NCBI RefSeq assembly: GCF_024746815.1
Contig: NZ_CP080525.1
Location: 434,001-498,000 of the forward strand
DNA from: Mesorhizobium sp. AR07
GTDB lineage: Bacteria; Pseudomonadota; Alphaproteobacteria; Rhizobiales; Rhizobiaceae
Length of the DNA stretch: 64,000 nt
Reading direction: 5' to 3'
Shown here: positions 36,802 through 46,274 of the stretch, piece by piece
Position numbering within the stretch: the first letter of the stretch is position 1
Layout: each line of letters opens with the position of its first letter
Program-made: the position numbers and the translations under genes
The notes under the pieces: model-generated
Database searches by the model: none
What the model saw: the letters and a program-made list of their open reading frames with translations, nothing else
Told to the model about the DNA's origin: nothing

Positions 36802-37182
36802 ATGGGACGCTTCGCCGTCATCACGATGACCGAAAAGGCCGCGGACCGGGTGCGCGAGATCGTCGCCACCCGCGACAACGCGCATGGCATTCGCCTTGGC
36901 ATCAAGAAGGGCGGCTGCGCCGGTATGGAATACACGGTCGATCTGGTGACCGAGCCCAACACCAAGGATGATCATATCGAACGCGACGGCGCCCATGTCT
37001 ATGTGGCGCCGGAAGCCGCGTTGTTCCTGTTCGGCACCGAGATGGATTTCGAGCAGACGACGCTGCGCACCGGGTTCACCTTCCACAATCCGAACCAGAG
37101 TTCGGCCTGCGGCTGCGGCGAATCCGTCGAATTGAAGCCGGCCGATTTGAAGGCGCTGGCTGAGGCCCGCGCGTCGGCCTGA
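36802..37182 (+). CDS. Iron-sulfur cluster assembly accessory protein, SufA/IscA/ErpA family (A-type carrier)
   Basis: 126 aa, start at 36802 preceded by GGAGAG at good spacing (the open frame begins 30 bases earlier). The three cluster-ligating cysteines are present: one in KKGGCAGMEY and two in ACGCGESV near the C-terminus. It carries 2Fe-2S or 4Fe-4S clusters from the scaffold to apoproteins and closes the operon. The gap 36699-36801 has no recognisable element. Downstream lies a perfect inverted repeat that may end transcription. Confidence 0.93.
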   Translation: MGRFAVITMTEKAADRVREIVATRDNAHGIRLGIKKGGCAGMEYTVDLVTEPNTKDDHIERDGAHVYVAPEAALFLFGTEMDFEQTTLRTGFTFHNPNQSSACGCGESVELKPADLKALAEARASA

Positions 37183-37188
37183 TCGTTC

Positions 37189-37312
37189 CTTCGCCCCGTT
37201 TACGGGGAGAAGGTGGCCCAAAGGGCCGGATGAGGGGCAGCGCCAGCCTCTCAGAAGTCCGCGCCGCCCCTCATCTGCCTGCCGGCATCTTCTCCCCGTA
37301 AACGGGGCGAAG
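37189..37312. repeat. Paired palindromic repeat with perfect 24-bp inverted arms
   Basis: 37189-37212 and 37289-37312 are exact reverse complements; each arm is itself a hairpin built on CCCCGT/ACGGGG. Inside, ATGAGGGGC (37230-37238) mirrors GCCCCTCAT (37265-37273). It occupies the gap between the convergent Suf operon and GFA-family gene, so it may act as a bidirectional transcription end. Confidence 0.75.
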
Positions 37313-37316
37313 ACAG

Positions 37317-37802
37317 TCACTCCACCCACATTCCCGTCCGCTTATGCCAGTCGGCGATTGATTCCTCCGGATAGACATCGAACGTCTTGTCGCCCTTGCC
37401 GATCTCAGGCTCGACCCAGTTGGCCTTGTATTTCAGCATCAGATGCACCCGGCTCGGCGGAATGGGCAGGTCGCTGTCGATCGCCGAGGCGAAGGGATGT
37501 ACCAGTTCCGGCCAGGTCGGATCGTAGAGCCACAGTGCCGACCCGCATTTGCGCTCGCCGGACGATATCTCGCACTGCGGATGCTCATCGTCCTCGATCT
37601 CGGCCCGGTAGACGCCGAGGTTCCTTTTGCCCCTGATGTTCAGTGTCCGGCTGTCGGCGCCGAGATTGATGGCGAAGCCGCCACCGCCTTGCTGTTTCCG
37701 GCAGATCGAGCAGTAGCACAGCATGAACGGCGCCGGCGTGTGGCTCTCCACCTCGAAACGGGCGGCATTGCAGCGGCAGGACCCTTTCAGGAGAAGTGGC
37801 AT
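37317..37802 (-). CDS. GFA family protein (glutathione-dependent formaldehyde-activating enzyme-like)
   Basis: 161 aa. The zinc-binding cysteines of the Gfa/CENP-V fold are visible: GSCRCNAARFEV, then CYCSICRKQQGGGG, and a later GERKCGSALW. The name comes from one Paracoccus enzyme; most members have no proven activity on S-hydroxymethylglutathione. It is convergent with the Suf operon, separated by the palindromic repeat. No formaldehyde dehydrogenase gene is adjacent, so the substrate is open. Confidence 0.88.
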   Translation of the reverse strand: MPLLLKGSCRCNAARFEVESHTPAPFMLCYCSICRKQQGGGGFAINLGADSRTLNIRGKRNLGVYRAEIEDDEHPQCEISSGERKCGSALWLYDPTWPELVHPFASAIDSDLPIPPSRVHLMLKYKANWVEPEIGKGDKTFDVYPEESIADWHKRTGMWVE

Positions 37803-37887
37803 GATGGGAAAACTCCGATGGACGAGTCTTTCAACCTGTCAGCATGATTTTGGTTGCGGCGCCAAATGCTGATGACATGATCGCGGC

Positions 37888-38211
37888 ATGGACAATGAAC
37901 GCATCGCCGAACTGTTCGAGGGCCTCGGCCCGGTCAGCATCCGCAAACTGTTCGGCGGCAAGGGTATCTATTTCGACGGTGTCATCGTCGCCATCGTGCT
38001 GCGCGGCGAATTGATGCTGAAGGCCGACGAGCAAAGCGCGCCCGACTTCGAAGCCGCCGGCTGCCGGCAGTGGACCTACACCGGCACGCGGCACGGCAAG
38101 CTGGTCTCCATGCCTTACTGGAGCACGCCCGACAGCGCTTTCGATGATCCCGACGAGATGACGGTCTGGGCACGGCGAGCTTATGAGGCAGGGCGGCGGG
38201 CGGGGAAGTGA
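37888..38211 (+). CDS. TfoX/Sxy N-terminal domain protein
   Basis: 107 aa: only the N-terminal TfoX domain is present (IAELFEGLGPVSIRKLFGGKGIYFDGVIVAIV ... LMLKADEQSAPDFEAAGCRQW, then MPYWSTP). The C-terminal DNA-associated domain found in full-length competence regulators is missing, which is common in Rhizobiales. Function is unknown; a role in competence is not supported by the context. It is divergent from the GFA gene and followed, on minus, by psuG. Confidence 0.88.
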   Translation: MDNERIAELFEGLGPVSIRKLFGGKGIYFDGVIVAIVLRGELMLKADEQSAPDFEAAGCRQWTYTGTRHGKLVSMPYWSTPDSAFDDPDEMTVWARRAYEAGRRAGK

Positions 38212-38256
38212 GACGAGAACTTTCGAGGTTCTTCCCTGTCCCGCCGACGTTGGCGG

Positions 38257-39174
38257 CTACAGCGCCTTCGCTATCTTCGCTGCCAGCCGCGCATTGTTCT
38301 CGACCAGCGCGATATTGGTCTTCAGGCTCCGGCCACCCGTGAGCTCCAGGATTTTTCCCAGCAGGAACGGCGTCACCGCCTTGCCGGTCACGTTGAGCGC
38401 CTCGGCGGCCTTCTGCGCGGCTTCGATGTAACCCGCCATCTCTTCGGCCGGGATTTCGTGGTTTTCCGGCACCGGGTTGGCGATCAGCATGCCGCCGCCC
38501 AATCCCAGCGCCTGTCGCGTCTGGTAGAAATGCGCGATCTCTTCCGGTCTATGCAGGGTCAGCGGCGCGCGGAACGGCGAGTGCCGCGACCAGAAGGCTG
38601 GCATCGTTTCGCAGCCATAGCCGACCACGGGCACGCCGCGCGTCTCCAGCACTTCCAGCGTCTTTTCGATGTCGAGGATGGCCTTGGCGCCGGCCGAGAC
38701 GACGATGACCGGGGTGCGCGCCAGCTCGTCGAGATCGGCCGAGATGTCGAAACTCTTTTCCGCGCCCTTGTGGACGCCGCCAATGCCGCCGGTGGCGAAC
38801 ACCTTGATGCCGACCATATGCGCCGCGATCATGGTGGCGGCGACGGTGGTGCCGCCGGTGCGCCCTTGCGCCACGGCAAAGCCGATATCGGCGCGCGACA
38901 GCTTCATGGCGTCGCCGGTCATGGCCAGCGACTCGCGCTCGCCGTCCGACAGGCCGATCTTGATGCGGCCGCCGACCACGGCGATCGTCGCCGGCACGGC
39001 GCCGCCGTCGGTGATGATCTTTTCGACATCGGCGGCCATGGTGCCGTTGTCGGGGTAGGGCATGCCATGGGTGATGATGGTGCTTTCCAGCGCCACCACC
39101 GGCCGGCCTTCGGCCAGGGCCTTGGCTACGGGCGGATGGATATCGACGAAGGGGCGGGCGGTTTCTGGGGTCAT
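38257..39174 (-). CDS. psuG: Pseudouridine-5'-phosphate glycosidase
   Basis: 305 aa with GGAGAT ribosome site before MTPETARPF. PsuG splits the C-C bond of pseudouridine 5'-phosphate to uracil and ribose 5-phosphate. Family landmarks: VALESTIITHGMPYP with the catalytic Glu, GGRIKIGL, the Lys-containing region MKLSRADIGFAVAQGRTGGTTVAATM, FATGGIGGVHKGAE, VVSAGAKAILDIEKTLE and TRQALGLGGGMLIANPVPE. It follows the PfkB-family kinase by 73 bp, the classical psuK-psuG pair. Confidence 0.95.
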   Translation of the reverse strand: MTPETARPFVDIHPPVAKALAEGRPVVALESTIITHGMPYPDNGTMAADVEKIITDGGAVPATIAVVGGRIKIGLSDGERESLAMTGDAMKLSRADIGFAVAQGRTGGTTVAATMIAAHMVGIKVFATGGIGGVHKGAEKSFDISADLDELARTPVIVVSAGAKAILDIEKTLEVLETRGVPVVGYGCETMPAFWSRHSPFRAPLTLHRPEEIAHFYQTRQALGLGGGMLIANPVPENHEIPAEEMAGYIEAAQKAAEALNVTGKAVTPFLLGKILELTGGRSLKTNIALVENNARLAAKIAKAL

Positions 39175-39247
39175 CTTGATCTCCAACGGAGTGCGGCGCA
39201 TCCACTTGGGCACGCGAAAACACTCCGGCACTATGAACTGGCCGGTC

Positions 39248-40192
39248 TCATGCCACTACCTGCGCATCCGGCACAAGAGCCAGCGCCTCGGTGAAATCAG
39301 CCGCAGTGAAATCGGGAACGGCGTCGGCGCTTTCGATGGCCAGAGTCGCCGCGGCAATGCCTTCGCGCAGGGCCGCGCGCAAAGCCATGCCGCGCAGCAA
39401 GGCCGCTACCGTGGCGCCCGCCAGCGCATCGCCGGCGCCGGTGACGTCAGCGACCTTTCTCGGCGTCGGCGGCAGGATCGAGAAGGTGCCGGCTTCATCG
39501 AAGCCCAGCATGGGACTGCCGCCCGCCGTCACCACGCCGCTCTTGAGCCCTGCGCGTTTCAGTCCGTCGACGATGTCCTGCTGAGAAGCCGCATTGTCCA
39601 GGCCGGCAAGCGCCACCGCCTCGCGCTGGTTCATGAAGACGACGGCCAGGTGGCTGAGCACCGGCTTCAGGCGCACGATCTTGGCCGGCGAAATGGCAAT
39701 GGCGAAGACCGGCTTGCCGGCGGCGAGCGCCACCAGCCGCTCCAGCGCCGCCGTCGGCAGATTGGCGTCGCAGAATACGGCATCGGCTGCAGCAATCACC
39801 TCGCGCACCTTGGAGCGCCTGACCTGCTTGGGAAATGCCAGCTCATAGAGCGCCATGTCGGCAAAGCCGACGATCAGCTCACCCTCGCGGTCGATCAGCG
39901 CCGTGTAGCTCGGCGTCGTGCGATCTAGGAACACGGCGGACAGGTCGGCAATGCCTGCCTCGGCGATGGCCCTTGAAACCGTGTCGGCGGCAGCGTCGCC
40001 GCCGCGCACCGACAGCAGCGAGGCCGAGACGCCGCGCCGCACCGCACTGCGCAGCGCGTTGAAGACGCCGCCGCCGACATCCTCGCGCATCGTGCCGGGA
40101 TTGGACGCGGCCGGCACGTAGGGGCCGGACACCTGGCCTCGCCGGTCGATATGGGCGCCACCTATGGCCAGTATTGTTGCGGATTTCTGCAT
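39248..40192 (-). CDS. psuK: PfkB family kinase, probable pseudouridine kinase
   Basis: 314 aa from MQKSATILAIGGAHIDRRG. PfkB motif 2 is DVTGAGDALAGATVAALL with the catalytic Asp; NPGTMREDVGGGVFNALRSAVRRG represents the substrate-binding start. The assignment to pseudouridine rests on the adjacent psuG: the kinase makes pseudouridine 5'-phosphate, which PsuG then cleaves, salvaging uracil from RNA turnover. No transporter is adjacent. The intergenic region 40193-40473 serves this gene and recA in opposite directions. Confidence 0.85.
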   Translation of the reverse strand: MQKSATILAIGGAHIDRRGQVSGPYVPAASNPGTMREDVGGGVFNALRSAVRRGVSASLLSVRGGDAAADTVSRAIAEAGIADLSAVFLDRTTPSYTALIDREGELIVGFADMALYELAFPKQVRRSKVREVIAAADAVFCDANLPTAALERLVALAAGKPVFAIAISPAKIVRLKPVLSHLAVVFMNQREAVALAGLDNAASQQDIVDGLKRAGLKSGVVTAGGSPMLGFDEAGTFSILPPTPRKVADVTGAGDALAGATVAALLRGMALRAALREGIAAATLAIESADAVPDFTAADFTEALALVPDAQVVA

Positions 40193-40400
40193 GCAGGCGA
40201 TATGACCTTTGTTATTCCAGCCGCACAAGCGCTAGGCTGCGTGACGAAGCTTCGCATGCAAGGCAGCGATTCGGCAGATCGAAACAATCGAGCCGTCTGG
40301 CCCAATGCGAGGTACGTTCCTGATCGAATCCTTTGGACAAAAAAAGAACAAATCCGGATATTGATTGTTTTTCAGATATTTGACCCCTCTTGCCAAACGA

Positions 40401-40415
40401 GAACAAAAAAGGTAC
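40401..40415. promoter_or_regulatory. Candidate LexA (SOS) box upstream of recA
   Basis: GAAC-N7-GTAC, one mismatch from the alphaproteobacterial SOS box GAAC-N7-GAAC, 59 bp before the recA start. A weaker copy, GAAC-N7-GATA, is at 40346-40360. RecA genes of rhizobia are normally LexA-controlled. The mismatch lowers certainty. Confidence 0.45.
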
Positions 40416-40473
40416 AAATTGGCAGGGATTACGGATTGTCCGGCCTTCATTGACGACCAAGGGGTGATGTATC

Positions 40474-41571
40474 ATGGCTCAGAATTCTTTGCGGCTGGTA
40501 GAGGACAAAGCGGTGGACAAATCAAAGGCTCTGGATGCGGCGCTGTCGCAAATCGAGAGGGCTTTCGGCAAGGGCTCGATCATGCGGCTCGGCGCCAACG
40601 AGCAGGTCGTCGAGATCGAAACGGTGCCGACCGGCTCGCTTGGCCTTGACATCGCGCTTGGCGTCGGTGGCCTGCCGCGCGGCCGCATCGTCGAGATCTA
40701 CGGGCCGGAAAGCTCGGGCAAGACGACGCTGGCGCTGCACACCGTGGCCGAAGCCCAGAAGAAGGGTGGCATCTGCGCCTTCGTCGATGCTGAGCATGCG
40801 CTTGATCCGGTCTATGCCCGCAAGCTTGGCGTCGATCTGGAAAACCTTCTGATCTCGCAGCCCGACACCGGTGAGCAGGCGCTGGAAATCTGCGACACGC
40901 TGGTGCGCTCCGGCGCCATCGACGTGCTGGTGGTTGATTCGGTCGCAGCGTTGACGCCGCGTGCCGAAATCGAAGGCGAGATGGGCGATTCGCTGCCCGG
41001 CCTGCAGGCCCGCCTGATGAGCCAGGCGCTGCGCAAGCTGACCGCTTCGATCTCGCGTTCCAACACCATGGTCATCTTCATCAACCAGATCCGCATGAAG
41101 ATCGGCGTCATGTTCGGTTCGCCCGAGACCACGACCGGCGGCAACGCGCTGAAATTCTACGCCTCGGTTCGCCTCGATATCCGCCGCATCGGCTCGGTCA
41201 AGGACCGCGACGAGGTCGTCGGCAACCAGACCCGCGTCAAGGTGGTCAAGAACAAGTTGGCGCCGCCCTTCAAGGTGGTCGAGTTCGACATCATGTACGG
41301 CGAGGGCGTCTCCAAGACCGGCGAGCTGGTCGACCTCGGCGTCAAGGCCGGCGTGGTCGAGAAGTCGGGCGCATGGTTCTCCTACAATTCGCAGCGTCTC
41401 GGCCAGGGCCGCGAGAACGCCAAACTGTTCCTGCGCGACAATCCCGACACCGCGCGCGAGATCGAACTGGCGCTCAGGCAGAATGCCGGGCTGATCGCCG
41501 AGAAATTCCTCGAAAATGGTGGCGCCGAGAGCGGCGACGACGGTTTCGAGGAAGAATCCGGCGCGATGTAA
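40474..41571 (+). CDS. recA: Recombinase RecA
   Basis: 365-aa ATP-dependent strand-exchange protein. Walker A is [13 protein letters not shown], Walker [12 protein letters not shown], loop L1 [23 protein letters not shown], loop L2 region [27 protein letters not shown], and the C-terminal acidic tail ends [12 protein letters not shown]. It drives recombination, repair and LexA self-cleavage. Monocistronic: a strong terminator follows at 41666. Confidence 0.98.
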   Translation: MAQNSLRLVEDKAVDKSKALDAALSQIERAFGKGSIMRLGANEQVVEIETVPTGSLGLDIALGVGGLPRGRIVEIYGPESSGKTTLALHTVAEAQKKGGICAFVDAEHALDPVYARKLGVDLENLLISQPDTGEQALEICDTLVRSGAIDVLVVDSVAALTPRAEIEGEMGDSLPGLQARLMSQALRKLTASISRSNTMVIFINQIRMKIGVMFGSPETTTGGNALKFYASVRLDIRRIGSVKDRDEVVGNQTRVKVVKNKLAPPFKVVEFDIMYGEGVSKTGELVDLGVKAGVVEKSGAWFSYNSQRLGQGRENAKLFLRDNPDTAREIELALRQNAGLIAEKFLENGGAESGDDGFEEESGAM

Positions 41572-41665
41572 CGGCCTCGTGCGCATGATGCCGGCCGGAG
41601 TTCGGCCATAATCTTATTTCATTGCCTCAGGCTTATGTAATTGAGTTCTGTATTGTCGCGTTTCG

Positions 41666-41697
41666 AACCGCCGGCCTCGTGCCGGCGGTTTGCGTTT
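41666..41697 (+). terminator. Rho-independent terminator after recA
   Basis: Perfect 10-bp stem AACCGCCGGC (41666-41675), loop CTCGT, GCCGGCGGTT (41681-41690), followed by TGCGTTTT. The rest of 41572-41867 leads into alaS and presumably holds its promoter. Confidence 0.75.
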
Positions 41698-41867
41698 TGG
41701 CGGCAAAGCAGCCCTGTCCGAACGGCCGGCAAAGGCCGCGATTTGGACCAATTCCGTGTTTCTGGACAGGGTGCGGTGCGACCGCTAAAAGGCCAAGTCT
41801 ATCTTCTAAAAACGTAAAGCCCATTTTCCGCCGGCTGGCCGGCGGCTCTCTCGAAAAGGCAGCATTC

Positions 41868-44537
41868 ATGAGTGGCGTGAACGAGATCCGGTCGACATTT
41901 CTCGACTACTTCCGCAAGGAGGGTCACGAGATCGTCGCGTCGAGCCCGCTGGTGCCGCGCAACGATCCGACGCTGATGTTCACCAATGCCGGCATGGTGC
42001 AGTTCAAGAACGTCTTCACCGGTCTTGAGAAGCGGCCCTATTCGCGGGCCTCGACCGCCCAGAAGAGCGTTCGCGCCGGTGGCAAGCACAACGATCTCGA
42101 CAATGTCGGCTACACCGCGCGCCATCTGACCTTCTTCGAGATGCTCGGCAATTTCTCCTTTGGCGACTATTTCAAGGAGCGCGCCATCGAGCTTGCCTGG
42201 AACCTGATCACCAAGGAATTCGGGCTGAACAAGGACAAGCTGCTGGTCACCGTCTATCACACGGACGATGAGGCGGCCGGCTTCTGGAAGAAGATCGCCG
42301 GGTTTTCCGACGACCGGATCATTCGCATCGCGACATCGGACAATTTCTGGGCGATGGGCGACACCGGCCCTTGCGGGCCGTGCTCCGAGATTTTCATCGA
42401 CCGCGGCGAACACATCTGGGGCGGCCCTCCCGGCAGCCCTGAGGAGGACGGCGATCGCTTCCTCGAATTCTGGAACCTGGTGTTCATGCAATATGAGCAG
42501 GTGACGAAGGAGGAACGCATCGACCTGCCGCGCCCGTCGATCGACACCGGCATGGGCCTGGAACGCATGGCGTCGATCCTGCAAGGGGTGGAGAGCGTCT
42601 TCGAGACCGATCTGTTCCGTCATCTCATCGAGGCGGCGTCGTCCGCACTCGGACACGGCCCCGACAAGGAGACGGTCGCGTCCTTCCGCGTCATTGCCGA
42701 TCATCTGCGCTCGTCCTCGTTCCTGGTCGCCGATGGCGTGCTGCCGTCGAACGAAGGCCGTGGCTATGTCCTGCGCCGCATCATGCGCCGCGCCATGCGG
42801 CATGCGCAGTTGCTTGGCGCGCGCGATCCGCTGATGTGGCGCCTGGTGCCGGCGCTGGTGCGTGAGATGGGCCAGGCCTATCCGGAACTGGTGCGCGGCG
42901 AACAGCTGATCACCGAGACGCTGAGGCTCGAGGAGACTAGGTTTCGCAAGACTTTGGTGCGCGGCCTTGGCCTGCTTTCGGAGGCGACGGAAACGCTCGG
43001 TGCCGGCGACATGCTGGATGGCGAGACCGCCTTCAAGCTCTACGACACTTACGGCTTCCCGCTCGATCTGACGCAGGACGCGCTGCGCCAGCGCAGCATC
43101 TCGGTAGATCTTGCCGGCTTCACCAATGCCATGGAGCGGCAGAAGACCGAGGCGCGCGCTCATTGGGCAGGCTCCGGTGACGCGGCCACCGAAACTATCT
43201 GGTTCCCGGTGCGCGAGAAGGCCGGCGCCACCGAGTTCCTCGGCTACGAGACCGAGCAGGCGGAAGGTCTCATCCAGGCGCTTGTCCGGGACGGCAAGAC
43301 CGTCGACAGCGCAAGCAAGGGCGAGGCGGTTTCCGTGGTCGTCAACCAGACGCCGTTCTATGCCGAGTCCGGCGGGCAGATGGGCGACACCGGCATCATT
43401 TCAGGCGAGGGCTTCTCGATCGAGATTTCCGACACGCAGAAGAAGGCCGACGGGCTGTTCGTCCATATCGGCAAGGTGGCCAGCGGCACGGTCAAGACCG
43501 GCGCTGCCGTCGAACTGAAGGTGGACCATGCGCGCCGCTCCAGGCTGCGCGCGAACCATTCCGCCACGCATCTGATCCACGAGGCGCTGCGCGAGGTGCT
43601 GGGCAGCCATGTCGCGCAGAAGGGTTCGCTGGTCGCGCCGGAGCGTCTGCGCTTCGACATCTCGCACAACAAGCCGATTTCATCGGAGGATCTCGAAGAG
43701 GTCGAGCGCATGGCCAACGAGATCGTCGTCCAGAACGGCCCGGTGACCACGCGCCTGATGTCGGTCGACGACGCCATTGCCGAAGGCGCCATGGCGCTGT
43801 TTGGCGAGAAATATGGCGACGAAGTGCGCGTCGTGTCGATGGGCACCGGCCTGCATGGCGCCAAGGCCAACCGGCCCTATTCGGTCGAGCTCTGCGGTGG
43901 CACGCATGTCAGGGCGACCGGCGATATCGGTCTGGTGCGTGTCGTGTCGGACAGCGCGGTCGCCGCCGGCGTGCGCCGCATCGAGGCGTTGACCGGCGAG
44001 GCCGCGCGCAAATATCTCGACGAGCAGGATCGGCGTCTGAAGACGGTCGCCGCCACGCTGAAGATCTCGCCGGCCGATGTGCCGGCGCGCGTCGAGGCGC
44101 TGCTCGACGAGCGCAAGAAGCTCGAGAAGGAACTGACCGAGGCGCGCAAGAAACTGGCGCTGGGCGGCGGTGCCGCGGCCGGCGCACCGGCTGAAAACGA
44201 GACGGTCGCTGGCGTCGGCTTCCTCGGCAAGGCGGTTTCCGGCGTGTCGCCGAAGGACCTGAAGCCGCTGGCGGATGCCGGCAAGAGTTCGCTCGGTTCC
44301 GGCGTCGTCGTCTTCGTCGGCACGGCTGAGGACAACAAGGCGAGCGTCGTGGTCGCCGTCACCGACGACCTCGTCGGCCGCTTCAGCGCCGTCGATCTGG
44401 TCCGCCTGGCCTCCGCGGCACTCGGCGGGCAGGGCGGCGGCGGCCGCCCCGACATGGCCCAGGCCGGCGGCCCGGATGCCTCGAAGGCCAACGATGCGAT
44501 CGCCGCGGTCAGGGCTGCGATCAGCAAGGCGGCGTAA
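41868..44537 (+). CDS. alaS: Alanyl-tRNA synthetase
   Basis: 889 aa, standard for AlaS. The start [15 protein letters not shown] is chosen; the frame is open to 41622 without homology-like sequence. Class II catalytic motifs: [12 protein letters not shown] with [30 protein letters not shown], and [16 protein letters not shown]. The editing domain has the zinc-binding [14 protein letters not shown] and [13 protein letters not shown], which removes mischarged Ser/Gly. The C-terminal C-Ala part has a coiled coil and the Gly-rich [16 protein letters not shown]. Monocistronic between recA and the PhzF-like gene. Confidence 0.98.
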   Translation: MSGVNEIRSTFLDYFRKEGHEIVASSPLVPRNDPTLMFTNAGMVQFKNVFTGLEKRPYSRASTAQKSVRAGGKHNDLDNVGYTARHLTFFEMLGNFSFGDYFKERAIELAWNLITKEFGLNKDKLLVTVYHTDDEAAGFWKKIAGFSDDRIIRIATSDNFWAMGDTGPCGPCSEIFIDRGEHIWGGPPGSPEEDGDRFLEFWNLVFMQYEQVTKEERIDLPRPSIDTGMGLERMASILQGVESVFETDLFRHLIEAASSALGHGPDKETVASFRVIADHLRSSSFLVADGVLPSNEGRGYVLRRIMRRAMRHAQLLGARDPLMWRLVPALVREMGQAYPELVRGEQLITETLRLEETRFRKTLVRGLGLLSEATETLGAGDMLDGETAFKLYDTYGFPLDLTQDALRQRSISVDLAGFTNAMERQKTEARAHWAGSGDAATETIWFPVREKAGATEFLGYETEQAEGLIQALVRDGKTVDSASKGEAVSVVVNQTPFYAESGGQMGDTGIISGEGFSIEISDTQKKADGLFVHIGKVASGTVKTGAAVELKVDHARRSRLRANHSATHLIHEALREVLGSHVAQKGSLVAPERLRFDISHNKPISSEDLEEVERMANEIVVQNGPVTTRLMSVDDAIAEGAMALFGEKYGDEVRVVSMGTGLHGAKANRPYSVELCGGTHVRATGDIGLVRVVSDSAVAAGVRRIEALTGEAARKYLDEQDRRLKTVAATLKISPADVPARVEALLDERKKLEKELTEARKKLALGGGAAAGAPAENETVAGVGFLGKAVSGVSPKDLKPLADAGKSSLGSGVVVFVGTAEDNKASVVVAVTDDLVGRFSAVDLVRLASAALGGQGGGGRPDMAQAGGPDASKANDAIAAVRAAISKAA

Positions 44538-44599
44538 ACCAGCGCCGGTGAGACGAAGCCGGCCTGACGGCCGGCCCGGCGGACATCTTGGGGGATGAT

Positions 44600-45394
44600 G
44601 TGCCCACGCTGACCATGTATCAGGTCGACGCTTTTGCCGAGTGCGCCTTTCAGGGCAATCCCGCTGCCGTTCTCATTTTGCAGGACTGGCTGGCGGACGA
44701 TGTGATGCAGGCCATCGCCAACGAGAACAATCTTGCCGAAACCGCGTTCGCGCGGCCAAATGGCAAGGGGTGGGATTTGCGCTGGTTCACACCCGTTTAT
44801 GAAGTCGACTTCTGTGGCCACGCCACCCTGGCGACCGCCCATGTGCTCGCCTCGCAACACGACGTGGCCGATGAGATGGCCTTTGCCACGCGCGTGGGCG
44901 AGTTGCGGGTCTCCCCGCGGCAAGGCGCCTATCAGCTCGATCTGCCCTGTTTTCCGCCGCAGCCTGTCGACGGCGAAACCATGTCGGCGCTAGAAGACAT
45001 GTTCTCGCAGCGTCTGGTTGCGGGCTTCCGCAATTTCGAGAACCTCTTCGTGGAGCTTGGCGACGAGCATTCCGTGCGCTCGTTCGTTCCCGACCTGCTC
45101 AGGATCGGGGCTTTCCATCCGCTCGGCGTGGTCATTACCGCGCGCGGGCAAACCCATGATTTCGTCTCCCGCTATTTCGTTCCTGGAGCCGGCATCCCAG
45201 AGGATCCAGTGACCGGCTCCATTCACGCGACGCTGGTGCCGTACTGGTCTGAAAAACTCGGCAAGACCAATCTGTCGGCGTTCCAGTGTTCTCAGCGCGG
45301 CGGACATCTGCTGTGCGATCTGGCCGGTGGTCGCGTGCTGATCCTCGGCCGCGCCAAGACCTTCATGAAGGCGGAAATCTATCTTCCGGAATGA
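44600..45394 (+). CDS. PhzF family epimerase/isomerase
   Basis: 264 aa from a GTG at 44600 behind GGGGGATGAT (a TTG at 44588 is in frame). Two diaminopimelate-epimerase-like halves: YQVDAFAECAFQGNPAAVLIL, the catalytic Glu in NNLAETAFA, WFTPVYEVDFCGHATLATAHVL with the conserved CGHAT, and second-half EDPVTGSIHATLVPYW. The biological substrate of most PhzF-like proteins is unknown, and no phenazine genes are nearby. It is followed by a pair of inverted repeats. Confidence 0.88.
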   Translation: MPTLTMYQVDAFAECAFQGNPAAVLILQDWLADDVMQAIANENNLAETAFARPNGKGWDLRWFTPVYEVDFCGHATLATAHVLASQHDVADEMAFATRVGELRVSPRQGAYQLDLPCFPPQPVDGETMSALEDMFSQRLVAGFRNFENLFVELGDEHSVRSFVPDLLRIGAFHPLGVVITARGQTHDFVSRYFVPGAGIPEDPVTGSIHATLVPYWSEKLGKTNLSAFQCSQRGGHLLCDLAGGRVLILGRAKTFMKAEIYLPE

Positions 45395-45405
45395 TTTGAA
45401 GGCTC

Positions 45406-45600
45406 GGTTCCTCGCCCCCACGGAAGTGGGGGAGAGGTGGCCGCGAAGCGGCCGGAGAGGGGGCCTCGCGGTCAGGCGAAAGAAAGAACCCAGCCGATTC
45501 TGTCGAACCTATGAAAAGATGATCGAGGACGGGCTGGCGATTTCCCCTCTCCGTCTCGGCTTCGCCGAGCCACTTCTCCCTGCGAGCGGGGCGAGGAACC
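45406..45600. repeat. Inverted pair of rhizobial palindromic repeats
   Basis: The left element (45406-45462) has GGTTCCTCGCCCCC...GTGGGGGAGAGG, then GGCCGCGAAGCGGCC and GGAGAGGGGG. The right element (45541-45600) is its inverted form ending GGGGCGAGGAACC, with CTCGGCTTCGCCGAG inside. Outer arms GGTTCCTCGCCCC (45406-45418) and GGGGCGAGGAACC (45588-45600) are exact complements. About 78 bp of spacer lie between. The unit sits between convergent genes. Confidence 0.7.
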
Positions 45601-45623
45601 GAAGTCCTGCCAGGTTGCCGTGC

Positions 45624-46250
45624 TCATCCAGCCTTTTCGGTCTTGGCAAAGCTTGGACGGGCCGCGATCCGATCCCACCACGCCTGGATCCCGGGAAACT
45701 CCGCCAACAGCTTTTGCCCCTCGGTGACCTTGACGAAATAGCCGATGATCGGCGCCGCATGAAGATCGGCCAGCGTCAGCTGGTCGCCCAAAAACCACGG
45801 TCCCGACGCTTTCAGGGAGGCGAGCGTCTGAAGCGTTTTGCTCGCCTGCGAAAGCCCGCTGGCGATCAGCGTCTCGTCGGGCGCCTCCTTCTCCAGCCGC
45901 TCGACGGCGACGTCCCAGACCATCGACCTGTAGGCGTAGGCGTCGAGCATGCCGATGATCTGGTTCATCCGCGCGCGATCGCGCGGATCCTTCGGCTGCA
46001 GCGCCGGCCCGTCGAAGGCTTCGTCGACATAGCGCGCAATGGCGCTCGCCTCGAAAAGGCGGAACCCGTCATGCTCGAAGGCTGGGATGCTGCCGAACGG
46101 GTGATGTTCAAGATACCAGGCGGGAATACCTTCGGCGGCAAAGACATCGACCGGCACGAGTTCGTAATCGATGCCTTTTTCCGCGAGCGCGAGGCGGACG
46201 ATGCGCACATAGACGCTGTAGTCCGCGCCGTAGACGACCGGCTTGCCCAT
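45624..46250 (-). CDS. Glutathione S-transferase family protein
   Basis: 208 aa with a thioredoxin-like N-terminal domain (VYGADYSVYVRIVRLALAEKG) and glutathione-binding segments PFGSIPAFEHDG and EASAIARYVDEAF, then the all-helical C-terminal domain (FLGDQLTLADLHAAPII with the N-capping box). It resembles phi/theta-type bacterial GSTs; the activating residue is probably Ser or Tyr in ADYSVYVR. It lies 24 bp downstream of icd on the same strand. Substrate unknown. Confidence 0.88.
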   Translation of the reverse strand: MGKPVVYGADYSVYVRIVRLALAEKGIDYELVPVDVFAAEGIPAWYLEHHPFGSIPAFEHDGFRLFEASAIARYVDEAFDGPALQPKDPRDRARMNQIIGMLDAYAYRSMVWDVAVERLEKEAPDETLIASGLSQASKTLQTLASLKASGPWFLGDQLTLADLHAAPIIGYFVKVTEGQKLLAEFPGIQAWWDRIAARPSFAKTEKAG

Positions 46251-46274
46251 CGCAGCTCTCCCAAGCGCGGCCGG

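Noticed and set aside
41799..43163. 454-codon minus frame antisense to alaS
   Set aside because: Shadow of alaS.
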